In this document: piece by piece, positions 1 through 6,569 of the stretch
Numbering within the stretch: the stretch's first letter is position 1
Layout of the letters: every line of letters starts with the position of its first letter
The notes under the pieces: model-generated
What the model was told of the DNA's origin: nothing
Database searches by the model: none
Seen by the model: the letters and a program-made list of their open reading frames with translations, nothing else
Program-made: the position numbers and the translations under genes
Assembly (NCBI GenBank): GCA_021779655.1
Contig: JAJYAF010000111.1
Coordinates: 1 to 6,995, forward strand
Reading direction: 5' to 3'
Origin: Pseudomonadota bacterium
GTDB taxonomy: Bacteria > Pseudomonadota > Alphaproteobacteria > Acetobacterales > Acetobacteraceae
DNA length: 6,995 nt

Positions 1-96
1 CAATTTCGCGGCGGCCACCATCTTCATGGCGCTGGTGATCTTCTGCGTCGATTTGACGCTGCCGATCCGGTTGCGTAGGGCTTTGAGACTGGGCAT
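1..96 (-). CDS. atpG: F1F0 ATP synthase gamma subunit, N-terminal fragment
   Basis: Only the first 32 codons are inside the window; the gene continues past the left edge. The reading frame begins [18 protein letters not shown] and goes on through [14 protein letters not shown], the conserved start of the gamma subunit, whose N-terminal helix forms half of the coiled-coil rotor shaft inside the alpha3beta3 head and couples proton flow to ATP synthesis. The ATG lies 6 bp after the atpA stop codon. I see no good Shine-Dalgarno in front of it, so translation probably depends on coupling to atpA. Family assignment is firm despite the short length because order (atpH-atpA-atpG) and sequence agree. 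atpD and atpC would be expected next, beyond the edge. Confidence 0.95.
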   Translation of the reverse strand, partial: MPSLKALRNRIGSVKSTQKITSAMKMVAAAKL

Positions 97-102
97 CGGC
101 GG

Positions 103-1635
103 TCAGGCGAAGGTACGTGCGAAGCCTTCGATGAAGGCGACCAGCGATTTTTCCACCTCCGGCTTGATCTGCTTGTCGCTGCGGATCGATTCCAGAATTC
201 CCGGCTCACGGGCCTTGAGTTCGGAAAGCAGCTGCGCCTCGAACGCGCCCACCTTGTCCACCGCGATTCCATCCAGAAAGCCGCGCGTGCCGGCAAAGAT
301 GGAAACCACCTGCTCCTCCACCGCCAGCGGATGATATTGCGGCTGTTTCAGCAGTTCGGTCAGCCTTGCGCCGCGCGCCAGCATTTTCTGGGTCAGAGGG
401 TCGAGATCGGAGGAGAACTGCGCGAAAGCCGCCATTTCCCGGTATTGCGCGAGGTCGAGCTTGATCTTGCCCGCCACCTGCTTCATCGCCTTCACCTGCG
501 CGGCGGAGCCCACGCGCGAGACCGAAAGCCCGACATTCACCGCCGGCCGGATGCCCTTGAAGAACAGCTCGGTCTCCAGGAAAATCTGCCCGTCGGTAAT
601 GGAAATCACGTTGGTCGGGATATAGGCGGAAACGTCGCCGGCCTGGGTTTCGATGACGGGCAGCGCGGTCAAGCTGCCGCCACCCATTTCGTCGGACATT
701 TTGGCCGCGCGCTCCAGGAGCCGCGAATGCAGGTAGAACACGTCTCCCGGATAAGCCTCGCGCCCCGGCGGGCGGCGCAGCAGCAGCGACATCTGCCGGT
801 AGGCCACGGCCTGCTTCGAAAGATCGTCGTAGAAAATAACCGCGTGCATGCCGTTATCACGAAAATACTCGCCCATGGCGCAGCCGGAATAAGGGGCCAG
901 ATACTGCATGGGGGCCGGTTCGGAAGCGGTGGCCGCGACGACGATGCTGTATTCCATCACGCCCTGTTCTTCCAGCGTGCGGACGAGCTGCGCGACGGAG
1001 GAGCGCTTCTGCCCCACCGCGACATAGATGCAGAAGAGCTTCTCCTTGTCCTCGGCGCCGGCGTTGACGGATTTCTGGTTGATGATGGTATCGATGATCA
1101 GCGCGGTCTTGCCGGTCTGCCGGTCGCCGATGATCAGCTCGCGCTGCCCGCGGCCAATCGGGATCAGCGAGTCGATGGCCTTGATGCCGGTCTGCATCGG
1201 CTCGGTCACCGATTGCCTGGCGATGATGCCCGGCGCCTTGGTTTCAACCGCGCGGCGCTCGCTGTAGCGGATCGGCCCCTTGCCGTCGATGGGGTTGCCG
1301 AGCGCGTCGACCACGCGGCCAAGCAGCCCCATTCCGATCGGCACATCCACGATGGCTCCGGTGCGGCTGACCGTATCGCCCTCGCGGATATTCTTGTCGT
1401 CCCCGAAAACGACGATGCCGACATTGTCGAGTTCCAGGTTCAGCGCCATGCCCTTGATGCCGGCGCCGGGAAACTCCACCAGCTCGCCGGATTCGACATT
1501 GCCGAGACCGAAGACGCGCGCAATGCCGTCGCCGATGCTCAACACCTGTCCGGTTTCGGCAACATTGGCTTCGGTATCGAAATTCGCGATCTGAGTCTTG
1601 AGAATCTCGGAGATTTCGGCTGGGCGGATCTCCAT
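103..1635 (-). CDS. atpA: F1F0 ATP synthase alpha subunit
   Basis: This is the full-length 510-residue alpha subunit of the F1 head, the usual family length. It binds nucleotide at the non-catalytic sites and supplies the arginine finger to the catalytic sites on beta. Visible marks are the N-terminal beta-barrel (about residues 25-95), the Walker A loop GDRQTGKT at 170-177, the Walker B strand HAVIFYDD at 264-271, and the alpha/beta signature [11 protein letters not shown] at 364-374, whose R374 is the expected arginine finger. The C-terminal helical domain is intact. The ATG follows the atpH stop by a single base, and a GGGAG Shine-Dalgarno lies inside the end of atpH about 10 bases upstream, so the two genes are translationally linked. 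No key residue is missing. A long open frame on the opposite strand is a codon-bias shadow. Confidence 0.99.
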   Translation of the reverse strand: MEIRPAEISEILKTQIANFDTEANVAETGQVLSIGDGIARVFGLGNVESGELVEFPGAGIKGMALNLELDNVGIVVFGDDKNIREGDTVSRTGAIVDVPIGMGLLGRVVDALGNPIDGKGPIRYSERRAVETKAPGIIARQSVTEPMQTGIKAIDSLIPIGRGQRELIIGDRQTGKTALIIDTIINQKSVNAGAEDKEKLFCIYVAVGQKRSSVAQLVRTLEEQGVMEYSIVVAATASEPAPMQYLAPYSGCAMGEYFRDNGMHAVIFYDDLSKQAVAYRQMSLLLRRPPGREAYPGDVFYLHSRLLERAAKMSDEMGGGSLTALPVIETQAGDVSAYIPTNVISITDGQIFLETELFFKGIRPAVNVGLSVSRVGSAAQVKAMKQVAGKIKLDLAQYREMAAFAQFSSDLDPLTQKMLARGARLTELLKQPQYHPLAVEEQVVSIFAGTRGFLDGIAVDKVGAFEAQLLSELKAREPGILESIRSDKQIKPEVEKSLVAFIEGFARTFA

Positions 1636-1636
1636 G

Positions 1637-2200
1637 TCAGGCGGCTCCCTTGAGTGAGTATTGCAAACGCTGCAAGCGCGATTTCAGGCTGGTGTCGTAG
1701 AGCTTGGAACCGATCCGCAAGGTCAGGCCGCCGAGCAGTGAGGGGTCCACGCTTTCATGCAGCCGCACATTGCCATAGCCGGCCTCGGTGAGGCGGGCAT
1801 GAAGCTGGCTGCGCTGCAGGTCGCTCAGCGGGTTGGCGGATGTGAGATCGGCGACCATCTCGCCGCGTTTTTCGGCGGCGTAGGCGAGGAAGCCGGCCAC
1901 CAGCGCGGGCAGTTCCCGCAACCGGCGATTGGCGATGACAACCCCCACGAATTTCTGGATCAGATCGGAAAAGCCCTGGACCTTCAGCGCTTCGCGCACC
2001 GGGGCCGCCACCTGCCGGACATCGAGAACCGGTGAGTTCAGAAGCCGCGCGAACGCCTGGCTTTCGCGCGGAAGGCGGCTCAGGGCGTCCATCTGCTCGA
2101 CCGTCCCGTTCAACGCGTTCTGTTCATCGGCCAGGGCGTACAGGGCGGCGGCATAGCGGGCGGCGAGCGGCGTCACGCCAGTGCGGATCTTTTCAACCAC
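1637..2200 (-). CDS. atpH: F1F0 ATP synthase delta subunit (OSCP type)
   Basis: This 187-residue protein is the delta subunit, the stator cap that joins the top of F1 to the peripheral b stalk. Length matches the family. The N-terminal helical domain begins [16 protein letters not shown] (residues 12-27), and the C-terminal part carries the characteristic [15 protein letters not shown] stretch (155-169) followed by [10 protein letters not shown]. The start is GTG at 2200: an upstream ATG at 2216 is in another frame, and a GAGG motif sits 4 bases before the GTG. It is the first gene of an atpHAG(DC) cluster; the missing F0 genes are expected at another locus, as in most Alphaproteobacteria. 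The 132-bp gap ahead of it is the likely site of any operon promoter. Confidence 0.96.
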   Translation of the reverse strand: MVEKIRTGVTPLAARYAAALYALADEQNALNGTVEQMDALSRLPRESQAFARLLNSPVLDVRQVAAPVREALKVQGFSDLIQKFVGVVIANRRLRELPALVAGFLAYAAEKRGEMVADLTSANPLSDLQRSQLHARLTEAGYGNVRLHESVDPSLLGGLTLRIGSKLYDTSLKSRLQRLQYSLKGAA

Positions 2201-2332
2201 GAATCCTCGATTCCATTTCTGCGGCCACGACCCTGCCGGCAGAGCCTATGCCCGCCATGGTCGGCGCGGAGGTAACATAGGGCAAGTCGAAGCGCAACGC
2301 GCTCCGGGCCTTTTTACCTGCGCGAAAATCCG
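2201..2332. other. Gap between the DUF2889-like gene and atpH
   Basis: This 132-bp stretch is the presumed leader/promoter region of the atp genes. Reading leftward, I find no convincing -35/-10 pair and no intrinsic terminator for the gene upstream, so read-through from the envelope genes into atp is possible. On the plus strand there is a 7-bp stem with one G-T pair and a 3-nt loop (GAAGCGC-AAC-GCGCTCC, 2288-2304), then a T run at 2311-2315. No plus-strand gene precedes it, so its role is unclear. Arms CCTATG (2245-2250) and CATAGG (2276-2281) form a wide inverted repeat around a CCATGG palindrome; this may be chance. Confidence 0.45.
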
Positions 2333-2878
2333 CTAATCCGACGGTTTTTTATCCTGTTGCGCACGAAATCGCGCGGCGATCGGACCGTTTTCGTCATAAG
2401 CCACGCAGCTGTTCATCATCCCCGGGCTGATCCGCACCGAACCGGGCGGAACGGCCTGCTGGCGGTACAGCATCGTGGTCTGGAAGGCGACGGTCGCCAC
2501 CGGCTGCAACAGCTCGCGCAGATGCGTGCATCCCGCGTTTCCACCCACCAGCCGCATCGCCTCCTCCACGAAGCCCTTGCCCATCCGCAGCCCCTTCAGG
2601 CGCTCCATGTTCGGTGCCGCCTGAGGGCAGACCCTATACGGGGTTCCGTCCATCGCGGCCTCGCATTCGTGAATCACCGCGTTGCGGTCCAGGGCGACGC
2701 GCACCCACATGTCATGCACCGGCTCACCCGCCTCGAAGTCGTTATCGACGTAGCTGTAGGTTTTCACGTCGGTCAGATGCGCTTCCACTTCCACCAGACC
2801 GTCCTCGCGTTCATAGCCGCGCAGTTGAATATCGCGCAGGTGCAGCATCTTGCGTGGGCGGGCCTTGGAAAGCGGCAT
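2333..2878 (-). CDS. DUF2889-like protein of unknown function
   Basis: This is a 181-residue soluble protein with no signal peptide or membrane segment. I recognise the pattern of the DUF2889 family: an N-terminal MPLSKARPRK followed by LRGYEREDGLVEVEAHLTD (residues 19-37), then GEPVHDMWVR (51-60), LKGLRMGKGF (94-103) and GGNAGCTHLRELL (112-124). No biochemical function is established to my knowledge. Potentially reactive or metal-binding residues within conserved-looking blocks are H55, C117, H119 and C158, with D56 beside H55. The ATG at 2878 is preceded by GAGGA 10 bases upstream, and only 13 bp separate it from the ATP-grasp stop codon, so the two are almost certainly co-transcribed. The last residues (QQDKKPSD) are hydrophilic and probably disordered. 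The family call is from memory of motifs and should be checked by profile search; the function is open. Confidence 0.8.
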   Translation of the reverse strand: MPLSKARPRKMLHLRDIQLRGYEREDGLVEVEAHLTDVKTYSYVDNDFEAGEPVHDMWVRVALDRNAVIHECEAAMDGTPYRVCPQAAPNMERLKGLRMGKGFVEEAMRLVGGNAGCTHLRELLQPVATVAFQTTMLYRQQAVPPGSVRISPGMMNSCVAYDENGPIAARFRAQQDKKPSD

Positions 2879-2891
2879 AATGTAAGGTTCC

Positions 2892-4025
2892 TCAGTCGTT
2901 AACGGGATACGCGGCCATCAGCCGGCGCTGCTGGGCCCAGAGCGACCAAAGCCGCATCAGGCTGATCGGGCGCGCGCCCTGCATCGCCCGGATGGCGGCG
3001 CCGATCTTGAACGATTCGCCATAATGGAAAAACTGCGCGGCATAAGCCTCGCGCAGGGTCATCCCCGGGTCCCAGATATGGGTGGCCTCCGAACCGCTGC
3101 CGTTGATCTCGATGATCTTGAAATTCCTGCCCGCGCGCAGATCGTCGAGCGATCCGTACCGCAGATCGATCCGGCCGAAGTAAAACCCGTCCAGATCGCG
3201 GGCGATGTCTTCGATCCGCGCCGCCAGCGCCGGGGTGAGGATCGCCATTCCGTCCTGAAAGGTGGAACCCCGGCAGTGATTGCCAACGAAAACCAGCCGG
3301 CAGGATTCGCCCGGAGCGGGAATCCGGTTCGCCGCCGCCCCCAGTTTCCCGAGCAGCAGGCGGGAGATCGCCTTCAGCCGGTCATCGGCCGCGATCAGCG
3401 CGCGGATGCTGCGCTTGCCATCGCCGGTAACGGTGGGGGGGAATTTCAACGTAACCGAGGTGATGCGGCCATGCGCCGCCCCCGGATGGCGGATATAAAA
3501 AATCCCCGCCTCGCCCTCATGCGTCACCAGGGTTTGCAGTTGCAGGCCGGTGGCGCGGGGAAACCCGGCGAGATAGGCTTTGAGCGCCGCGGCATTCCCG
3601 ATCACCCGGACGCCGACGCCATTGCAGCTCATATCCGGCTTGGCGACGATGGGGTAGCTCAGGCCGCTCCCGGCCATCAGCGCCTCCGCCGTGGCGAGGT
3701 CGTTTCCGTCCACATGGCCAGCCGTGGTCATGGCGACATGCGGGGCGATCCATTCCCGCGCGAAGGGGCCCGCCAGACGAAGGATATCGTTTTTCGATTC
3801 GCCGCAGATGCCCCCGGCATTGATGCGCGGATTGGCAAGCGCGGGCAGGGTCGTGCTGCGGTAGCGCAAGGCATTGAAAACCCAGAACAGCACGACCGGC
3901 GTGTAGAACAGCCAGTCCGGCCAGAATTCAAAAAATGAAACCGGCTTGGAAGAACGCTTGGAGCGGGAAAATCTGGACAGGAACGCGAAAGCGGGGCGGT
4001 TGGTGGCGAGCGAGCTTTCGCTCAT
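2892..4025 (-). CDS. Membrane-anchored ATP-grasp ligase-like protein
   Basis: This 377-residue protein joins a basic N-terminus (RSKRSSK, 21-27) and one hydrophobic segment (about 37-53, DWLFYTPVVLFWVFNAL) to a C-terminal ATP-grasp domain. Marks of the domain are PIVAKPDMSCNGVGVRVI (125-142) with the nucleotide-binding K129 and a glycine-rich loop, TGDGKRSIRALI (200-211), which resembles a block of the CphA/GshF-type ligases, GRIDLRY (284-290), and KIIEINGSGSEATHIWDP (303-320), where E307 and N309 are the expected Mg ligands. ATP-grasp enzymes activate a carboxylate as an acyl phosphate and join it to an amine or thiol. Such proteins are often labelled D-Ala-D-Ala ligase, but I see no basis for that substrate. 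The ATG overlaps the dedA stop (ATGA) and has AAGGA 7 bases upstream (4033-4037), so translation is coupled. A C7 run lies in codons 195-197 with the frame intact. Confidence 0.85.
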   Translation of the reverse strand: MSESSLATNRPAFAFLSRFSRSKRSSKPVSFFEFWPDWLFYTPVVLFWVFNALRYRSTTLPALANPRINAGGICGESKNDILRLAGPFAREWIAPHVAMTTAGHVDGNDLATAEALMAGSGLSYPIVAKPDMSCNGVGVRVIGNAAALKAYLAGFPRATGLQLQTLVTHEGEAGIFYIRHPGAAHGRITSVTLKFPPTVTGDGKRSIRALIAADDRLKAISRLLLGKLGAAANRIPAPGESCRLVFVGNHCRGSTFQDGMAILTPALAARIEDIARDLDGFYFGRIDLRYGSLDDLRAGRNFKIIEINGSGSEATHIWDPGMTLREAYAAQFFHYGESFKIGAAIRAMQGARPISLMRLWSLWAQQRRLMAAYPVND

Positions 4026-4606
4026 TGGCGGATCCTTCTATTATACATACGCGTCGCCAGACGGCCGACCACAATCAATATAGCGCAGAATACCGCGAGT
4101 CCCGCCCAGCGCCAAATGCCGAGGTAGCGCTGCATCAGCGCCCCGAGCCTGAGGCAGGCGAAGAACAGCCCGGAGGTCCAGACCAGCGTCGCGGCGATGG
4201 CCGCCAGCGCGAACTGCATCAGCGGCGCCCGCAGGAAGCCGAGGGTGGTATAGGTCGGCAGCCGCAGGCCGGGCACGAAGCGGCTGACCAGCACCAGGGG
4301 GATCACCCGCCGCTGCACCCAGTCATGGCCGATATCCTGGCGCCGTTTCGGCACCAGCCGCCGCGCCCAGGGATGCCGGGCGGAAAGCGCGCCCAGCGCA
4401 TACAGCCCGAGGTCCCCCAGAACGATCCCCGCATAGAGCGCGCCCAGCGCCACCGGCAAGGATACCGCGCCGGCGGCCACCTGCATCGCGGCGAGCAGGG
4501 TGGCGGCATCCTCGAGGATGAAGGTGCCGGCGATGATGGTGGTGGCCTGCAATGGCTTGCTGCCCGCCGCCCCACCCATGAAATCGGAAAACACGCTGCT
4601 AAGCAT
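4022..4606 (-). CDS. DedA/SNARE-associated family membrane protein
   Basis: This is a polytopic inner-membrane protein of the DedA type (194 residues from the start chosen here). The family includes lipid transporters, among them undecaprenyl-phosphate flippases; the substrate here cannot be read from sequence. Counting from a GTG at 4714, the acidic membrane-embedded motif ILEDAATL is at 66-73 and the conserved arginine block VSRFVPGLRLPTYTTLGF at 143-160, with hydrophobic stretches around 55-82, 85-110, 135-180 and 202-217. The start is uncertain. The frame is open to GTG 4714, but the first 36 residues would be Pro/Ser/Gly-rich and unlike the family, so I prefer ATG 4606; ATG 4579 is also possible. 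None has a good Shine-Dalgarno, although an unused GGAGGA lies at 4700-4705. The TGA stop overlaps the ATP-grasp ATG by 4 bp. Confidence 0.85.
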   Translation of the reverse strand: MLSSVFSDFMGGAAGSKPLQATTIIAGTFILEDAATLLAAMQVAAGAVSLPVALGALYAGIVLGDLGLYALGALSARHPWARRLVPKRRQDIGHDWVQRRVIPLVLVSRFVPGLRLPTYTTLGFLRAPLMQFALAAIAATLVWTSGLFFACLRLGALMQRYLGIWRWAGLAVFCAILIVVGRLATRMYNRRIRQ

Positions 4607-4719
4607 CGCGGCTGAGATAGATGAGCTTGACGGCGGAAGCCATGGGTGAAACAGGCCGGCCGGGAAGATTTCCGGAAGAAATCCGCCCTGTCGCGGGGTT
4701 CCTCCGGGCTTCACGCCAC

Positions 4720-4737
4720 AGCCGGTCCGTACCGGCT
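4720..4737 (-). other. Perfect hairpin at the D,D-carboxypeptidase stop codon
   Basis: Read leftward, AGCCGGT-ACGG-ACCGGCT is a 7-bp perfect stem with a 4-base loop whose first two bases are the AG of the TAG stop. No T run follows, so it is not a standard intrinsic terminator. It could slow or partly stop transcription, or protect the upstream mRNA, between the carboxypeptidase and dedA. The structure is seen directly; its role is inferred. Confidence 0.4.
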
Positions 4738-6244
4738 ATCCGGCGAAGGCGTCCCGCTCGGCCAGGTGCTCGCTCTGCGGCGCGATCACCATGCAGCTAT
4801 GGCCCCGGACCGCCAGCGCATGGCAGGTCGCATGCGCGTCGGTCTGGCTCAGGCCGGCAAGCTGGGCGGCCCAGAGGATTCTGCCGTGGTGATCCACCCG
4901 TGCCACATGCGCCACCCCAATTCCCCGCATGGTCTGAACATGAATGGCTTGCAGCTTCGCCGATTTCAGCCGGGCATAGCTGCCCACCTGCGCGGTCCAG
5001 CCGTCGCTCGGGCCGCGCGCGAGGTGGCTATCCGCGAGCCGGACCGGCTGCGTATGCGCCGCGTGGCGGCCGGCCCTTCCAACCATCGGCCGCAGCGTCG
5101 CCGCTTCCGCCACGGGGAAGAGCGACGGGCCGGGACGCGGCAGCGGGATGTTCGGCGGGCTGTATTCAGGCTGAATTCCGCCCGAAGGTCCGCCCGAAGT
5201 GCCGGCAGGCGGCGCGGTATTGGCGGCCAGCCTCAGGCCTGGCGCGGCGCCGGTCTGAACGGGCGTCTTTCGCGCCGCGAGCAGAACGCCGCCGGCCGGC
5301 GTCCCGCCGCCAAATCCGGCATCGAGCAGGGCGGTCATCCGCGCATAGCTCGCCGGCCAGGAATTCTCATGCAGAGTCACGCCGATAAGAACGCTGCCGT
5401 TGCGCTCCGCCGCGGTGATGAGGTTATGCCGCGCCAGGATCGTATAGCCGGTCTTCATCCCCATCGCGCCGGGATAAAGCTTCAGCATGGCATCGTTGCT
5501 ATAGACGGTATGGCCCCGGAAATCGAATTTCAGCACCTCGAAGAAGGGCTGATCCTCGGGGAAGGTCGTCACGATGTCCCGCGCCAGGATCGCGAGGTCC
5601 CGCGCGGTCGTCACCTGTCCGGGATTGGGCAGGCCGGAGGCGTTGTAGAACTGGGTCTGCGCCATGCCCAGCGCATGCGCCCGGAGCGTCATCATCTGCG
5701 CGCAGCGCGCTTCGGACCCGCCGCCCAGATATTCGCCGAGCGCGGTCGCCGCGTCATTGGCGGACATGGTGGTCATGGCAAGGATCGCCTGCCGGACGGT
5801 AATCGCATCGCCCGGCTGCAATCCGAGCTTGACAGGTTCCACCGCGGAGGCACGGAAGGAAACCGGAATCGGGGTGTCCAGCGTCATCCGTCCGTCCCGG
5901 ATCGCCTGGAAGGCGAGGTCGAGCGTCATCAGCTTGGTCAGGCTGGCGGGATAGCGCGGGGTGTCCGCCCCGTTTTCGGAAACCACGCCGCCCGTGCTCG
6001 CGTTTATCACGATATAACTGTCGCCCCGCGCCGTCGGCCCGAAATCCGTGTCGCCGCTCTGCGGGGAAGGGGCCTGCCTGGCCACGGTATAATAGTGCGG
6101 CCGGTGATGGTTATGGCGCAAACCATGCGCGGAGGCGAAATGGCCCGTGAAGAACAGGCACAGCGCCCCTGTCGCGGCAATGAGCTTTTGCTCTTTCCAC
6201 CGGCGCTCTCCCGCCCGGCGCTTGCTCCAACGTCCCGCCTGCAT
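4736..6244 (-). CDS. D-alanyl-D-alanine carboxypeptidase (family S11) with SPOR domain
   Basis: This 502-residue exported penicillin-binding protein removes the terminal D-Ala from peptidoglycan pentapeptides in the periplasm. A long basic n-region (1-20) and hydrophobic core (21-34) end in FASA-H, giving a likely signal peptidase I cut after A39. The mature protein begins His-rich (H40, H44, H46, H47, H50). The catalytic triad motifs are SLTK at 101-104 (nucleophile S101, base K104), SAN at 161-163 and KTG at 264-266, all correctly spaced. A Pro/Gly/Ala-rich linker (about 315-412) leads to a C-terminal SPOR domain (about 414-489, starting GWTAQVGSYARL and ending GHSCMVIAP), which in other proteins binds denuded septal glycan. 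The beta-rich C-terminal domain and amphipathic tail of PBP5 appear absent. The ATG at 6244 has GGTGG 4 bases upstream. DacA/DacC-like, but no specific symbol is justified. Confidence 0.93.
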   Translation of the reverse strand: MQAGRWSKRRAGERRWKEQKLIAATGALCLFFTGHFASAHGLRHNHHRPHYYTVARQAPSPQSGDTDFGPTARGDSYIVINASTGGVVSENGADTPRYPASLTKLMTLDLAFQAIRDGRMTLDTPIPVSFRASAVEPVKLGLQPGDAITVRQAILAMTTMSANDAATALGEYLGGGSEARCAQMMTLRAHALGMAQTQFYNASGLPNPGQVTTARDLAILARDIVTTFPEDQPFFEVLKFDFRGHTVYSNDAMLKLYPGAMGMKTGYTILARHNLITAAERNGSVLIGVTLHENSWPASYARMTALLDAGFGGGTPAGGVLLAARKTPVQTGAAPGLRLAANTAPPAGTSGGPSGGIQPEYSPPNIPLPRPGPSLFPVAEAATLRPMVGRAGRHAAHTQPVRLADSHLARGPSDGWTAQVGSYARLKSAKLQAIHVQTMRGIGVAHVARVDHHGRILWAAQLAGLSQTDAHATCHALAVRGHSCMVIAPQSEHLAERDAFAG

Positions 6245-6373
6245 TCCGCCACCCTGACTTTGCGATGAACTTCTGTAAACGCCGAGGGCCGGTCTTGTCC
6301 AGCCAAAAACGAAAAATTCCTAAAAACCCAATAGGTTAACAAGTTTCATTACGCCATATGGCCGGATGACGCG

Positions 6374-6392
6374 GATGCAAAATTTGTGCATC
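6374..6392. repeat. Inverted repeat GATGCA-N7-TGCATC
   Basis: Perfect 6-bp arms at 6374-6379 and 6387-6392 flank AAATTTG. It lies just upstream of the phasin -35 element, where an activator or a shared regulator of both divergent genes could bind. The arms are seen directly; operator function is inferred. Confidence 0.4.
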
Positions 6393-6404
6393 GCAACATT
6401 TTCA

Positions 6405-6434
6405 TTGACGGCCGCCTTTCTTTTCTTTTAGAAA
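6405..6434 (+). promoter_or_regulatory. Sigma70-type promoter of the phasin gene
   Basis: The -35 hexamer TTGACG (6405-6410, five of six consensus bases) and the -10 hexamer TAGAAA (6429-6434, four of six) are 18 bases apart, which predicts a start near 6441 and a leader of roughly 138 nt. The -10 sits within a 7-bp inverted repeat TCTTTTC-TTTTA-GAAAAGA (6419-6437). It is the best promoter-like sequence in the window and points at a gene usually expressed at high level. Confidence 0.55.
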
Positions 6435-6443
6435 AGATTTCGC

Positions 6444-6451
6444 TGCAATGC
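6444..6451. promoter_or_regulatory. Candidate PhaR operator TGCAATGC
   Basis: Alphaproteobacterial PhaR, the repressor that senses PHA and controls phasin genes, binds short palindromes with TGC and GCA half-sites (for example CTGC-N3-GCAG). Here CTGC-AAT-GCGA (6443-6453) keeps the TGC-N2-(A/T)GC core but not the outer bases. It lies at the predicted transcription start of a phasin gene, where a bound repressor would block initiation. The position is persuasive; the match is partial. Confidence 0.35.
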
Positions 6452-6469
6452 GATATGGAATTTCATATC
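6452..6469. repeat. 18-bp near-perfect palindrome GATATG-GAATTT-CATATC
   Basis: The arms GATATG (6452-6457) and CATATC (6464-6469) are perfect, and of the three central pairs only the outer one (G6458/T6463) is mismatched. It abuts the TGCAATGC site just after the predicted transcription start, in line with a second operator or a short stem at the 5' end of the mRNA. The repeat is seen directly; its function is inferred. Confidence 0.45.
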
Positions 6470-6565
6470 CGCTCGCCTGTTTGGAGCTTCAGCCCATGAT
6501 CTGAGCGAGCCCGCTACTGGGCTTGTGCCAAACGTCCCTGTCAAATCGGATACGTTTCCCTTTCT

Positions 6566-6569
6566 GGAG
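6566..6569 (+). promoter_or_regulatory. Ribosome binding site of the phasin gene
   Basis: GGAG ends 9 bases before the ATG at 6579, a good position. It decides the start, because the next in-frame ATG codons (residues 20 and 29) have no comparable motif. Confidence 0.65.

Noticed and set aside
331..1653. A 440-codon open frame on the plus strand opposite atpA
   Set aside because: It is exactly antisense to a textbook atpA, is full of His/Arg/Asp/Gly from reverse-read GC-rich codons, and shows no domain. Strong codon bias in the real gene opens this frame.
3435..3441. A 7-base G/C homopolymer inside the ATP-grasp gene as a phase-variation switch
   Set aside because: The frame is intact across it, it encodes a plain Phe-Pro-Pro-Thr stretch, and a run of seven is common by chance in GC-rich genomes.
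4646..6268. A 540-codon plus-strand open frame opposite the carboxypeptidase
   Set aside because: It is antisense to a gene with all three S11 catalytic motifs and SPOR; its composition is Arg/Gly/His-rich with no recognisable fold, so it is a shadow.
6319..6340. A possible CtrA site (TTAA-N7-TTAA) at GTTAACCTATTGGG
   Set aside because: Only the first half-site is present; the second is GGTT rather than TTAA, so it does not meet the consensus.
6007..6342. A 111-codon minus-strand frame overlapping the start of the carboxypeptidase
   Set aside because: It starts at TTG, overlaps the signal peptide region in another frame, and shows no motif.
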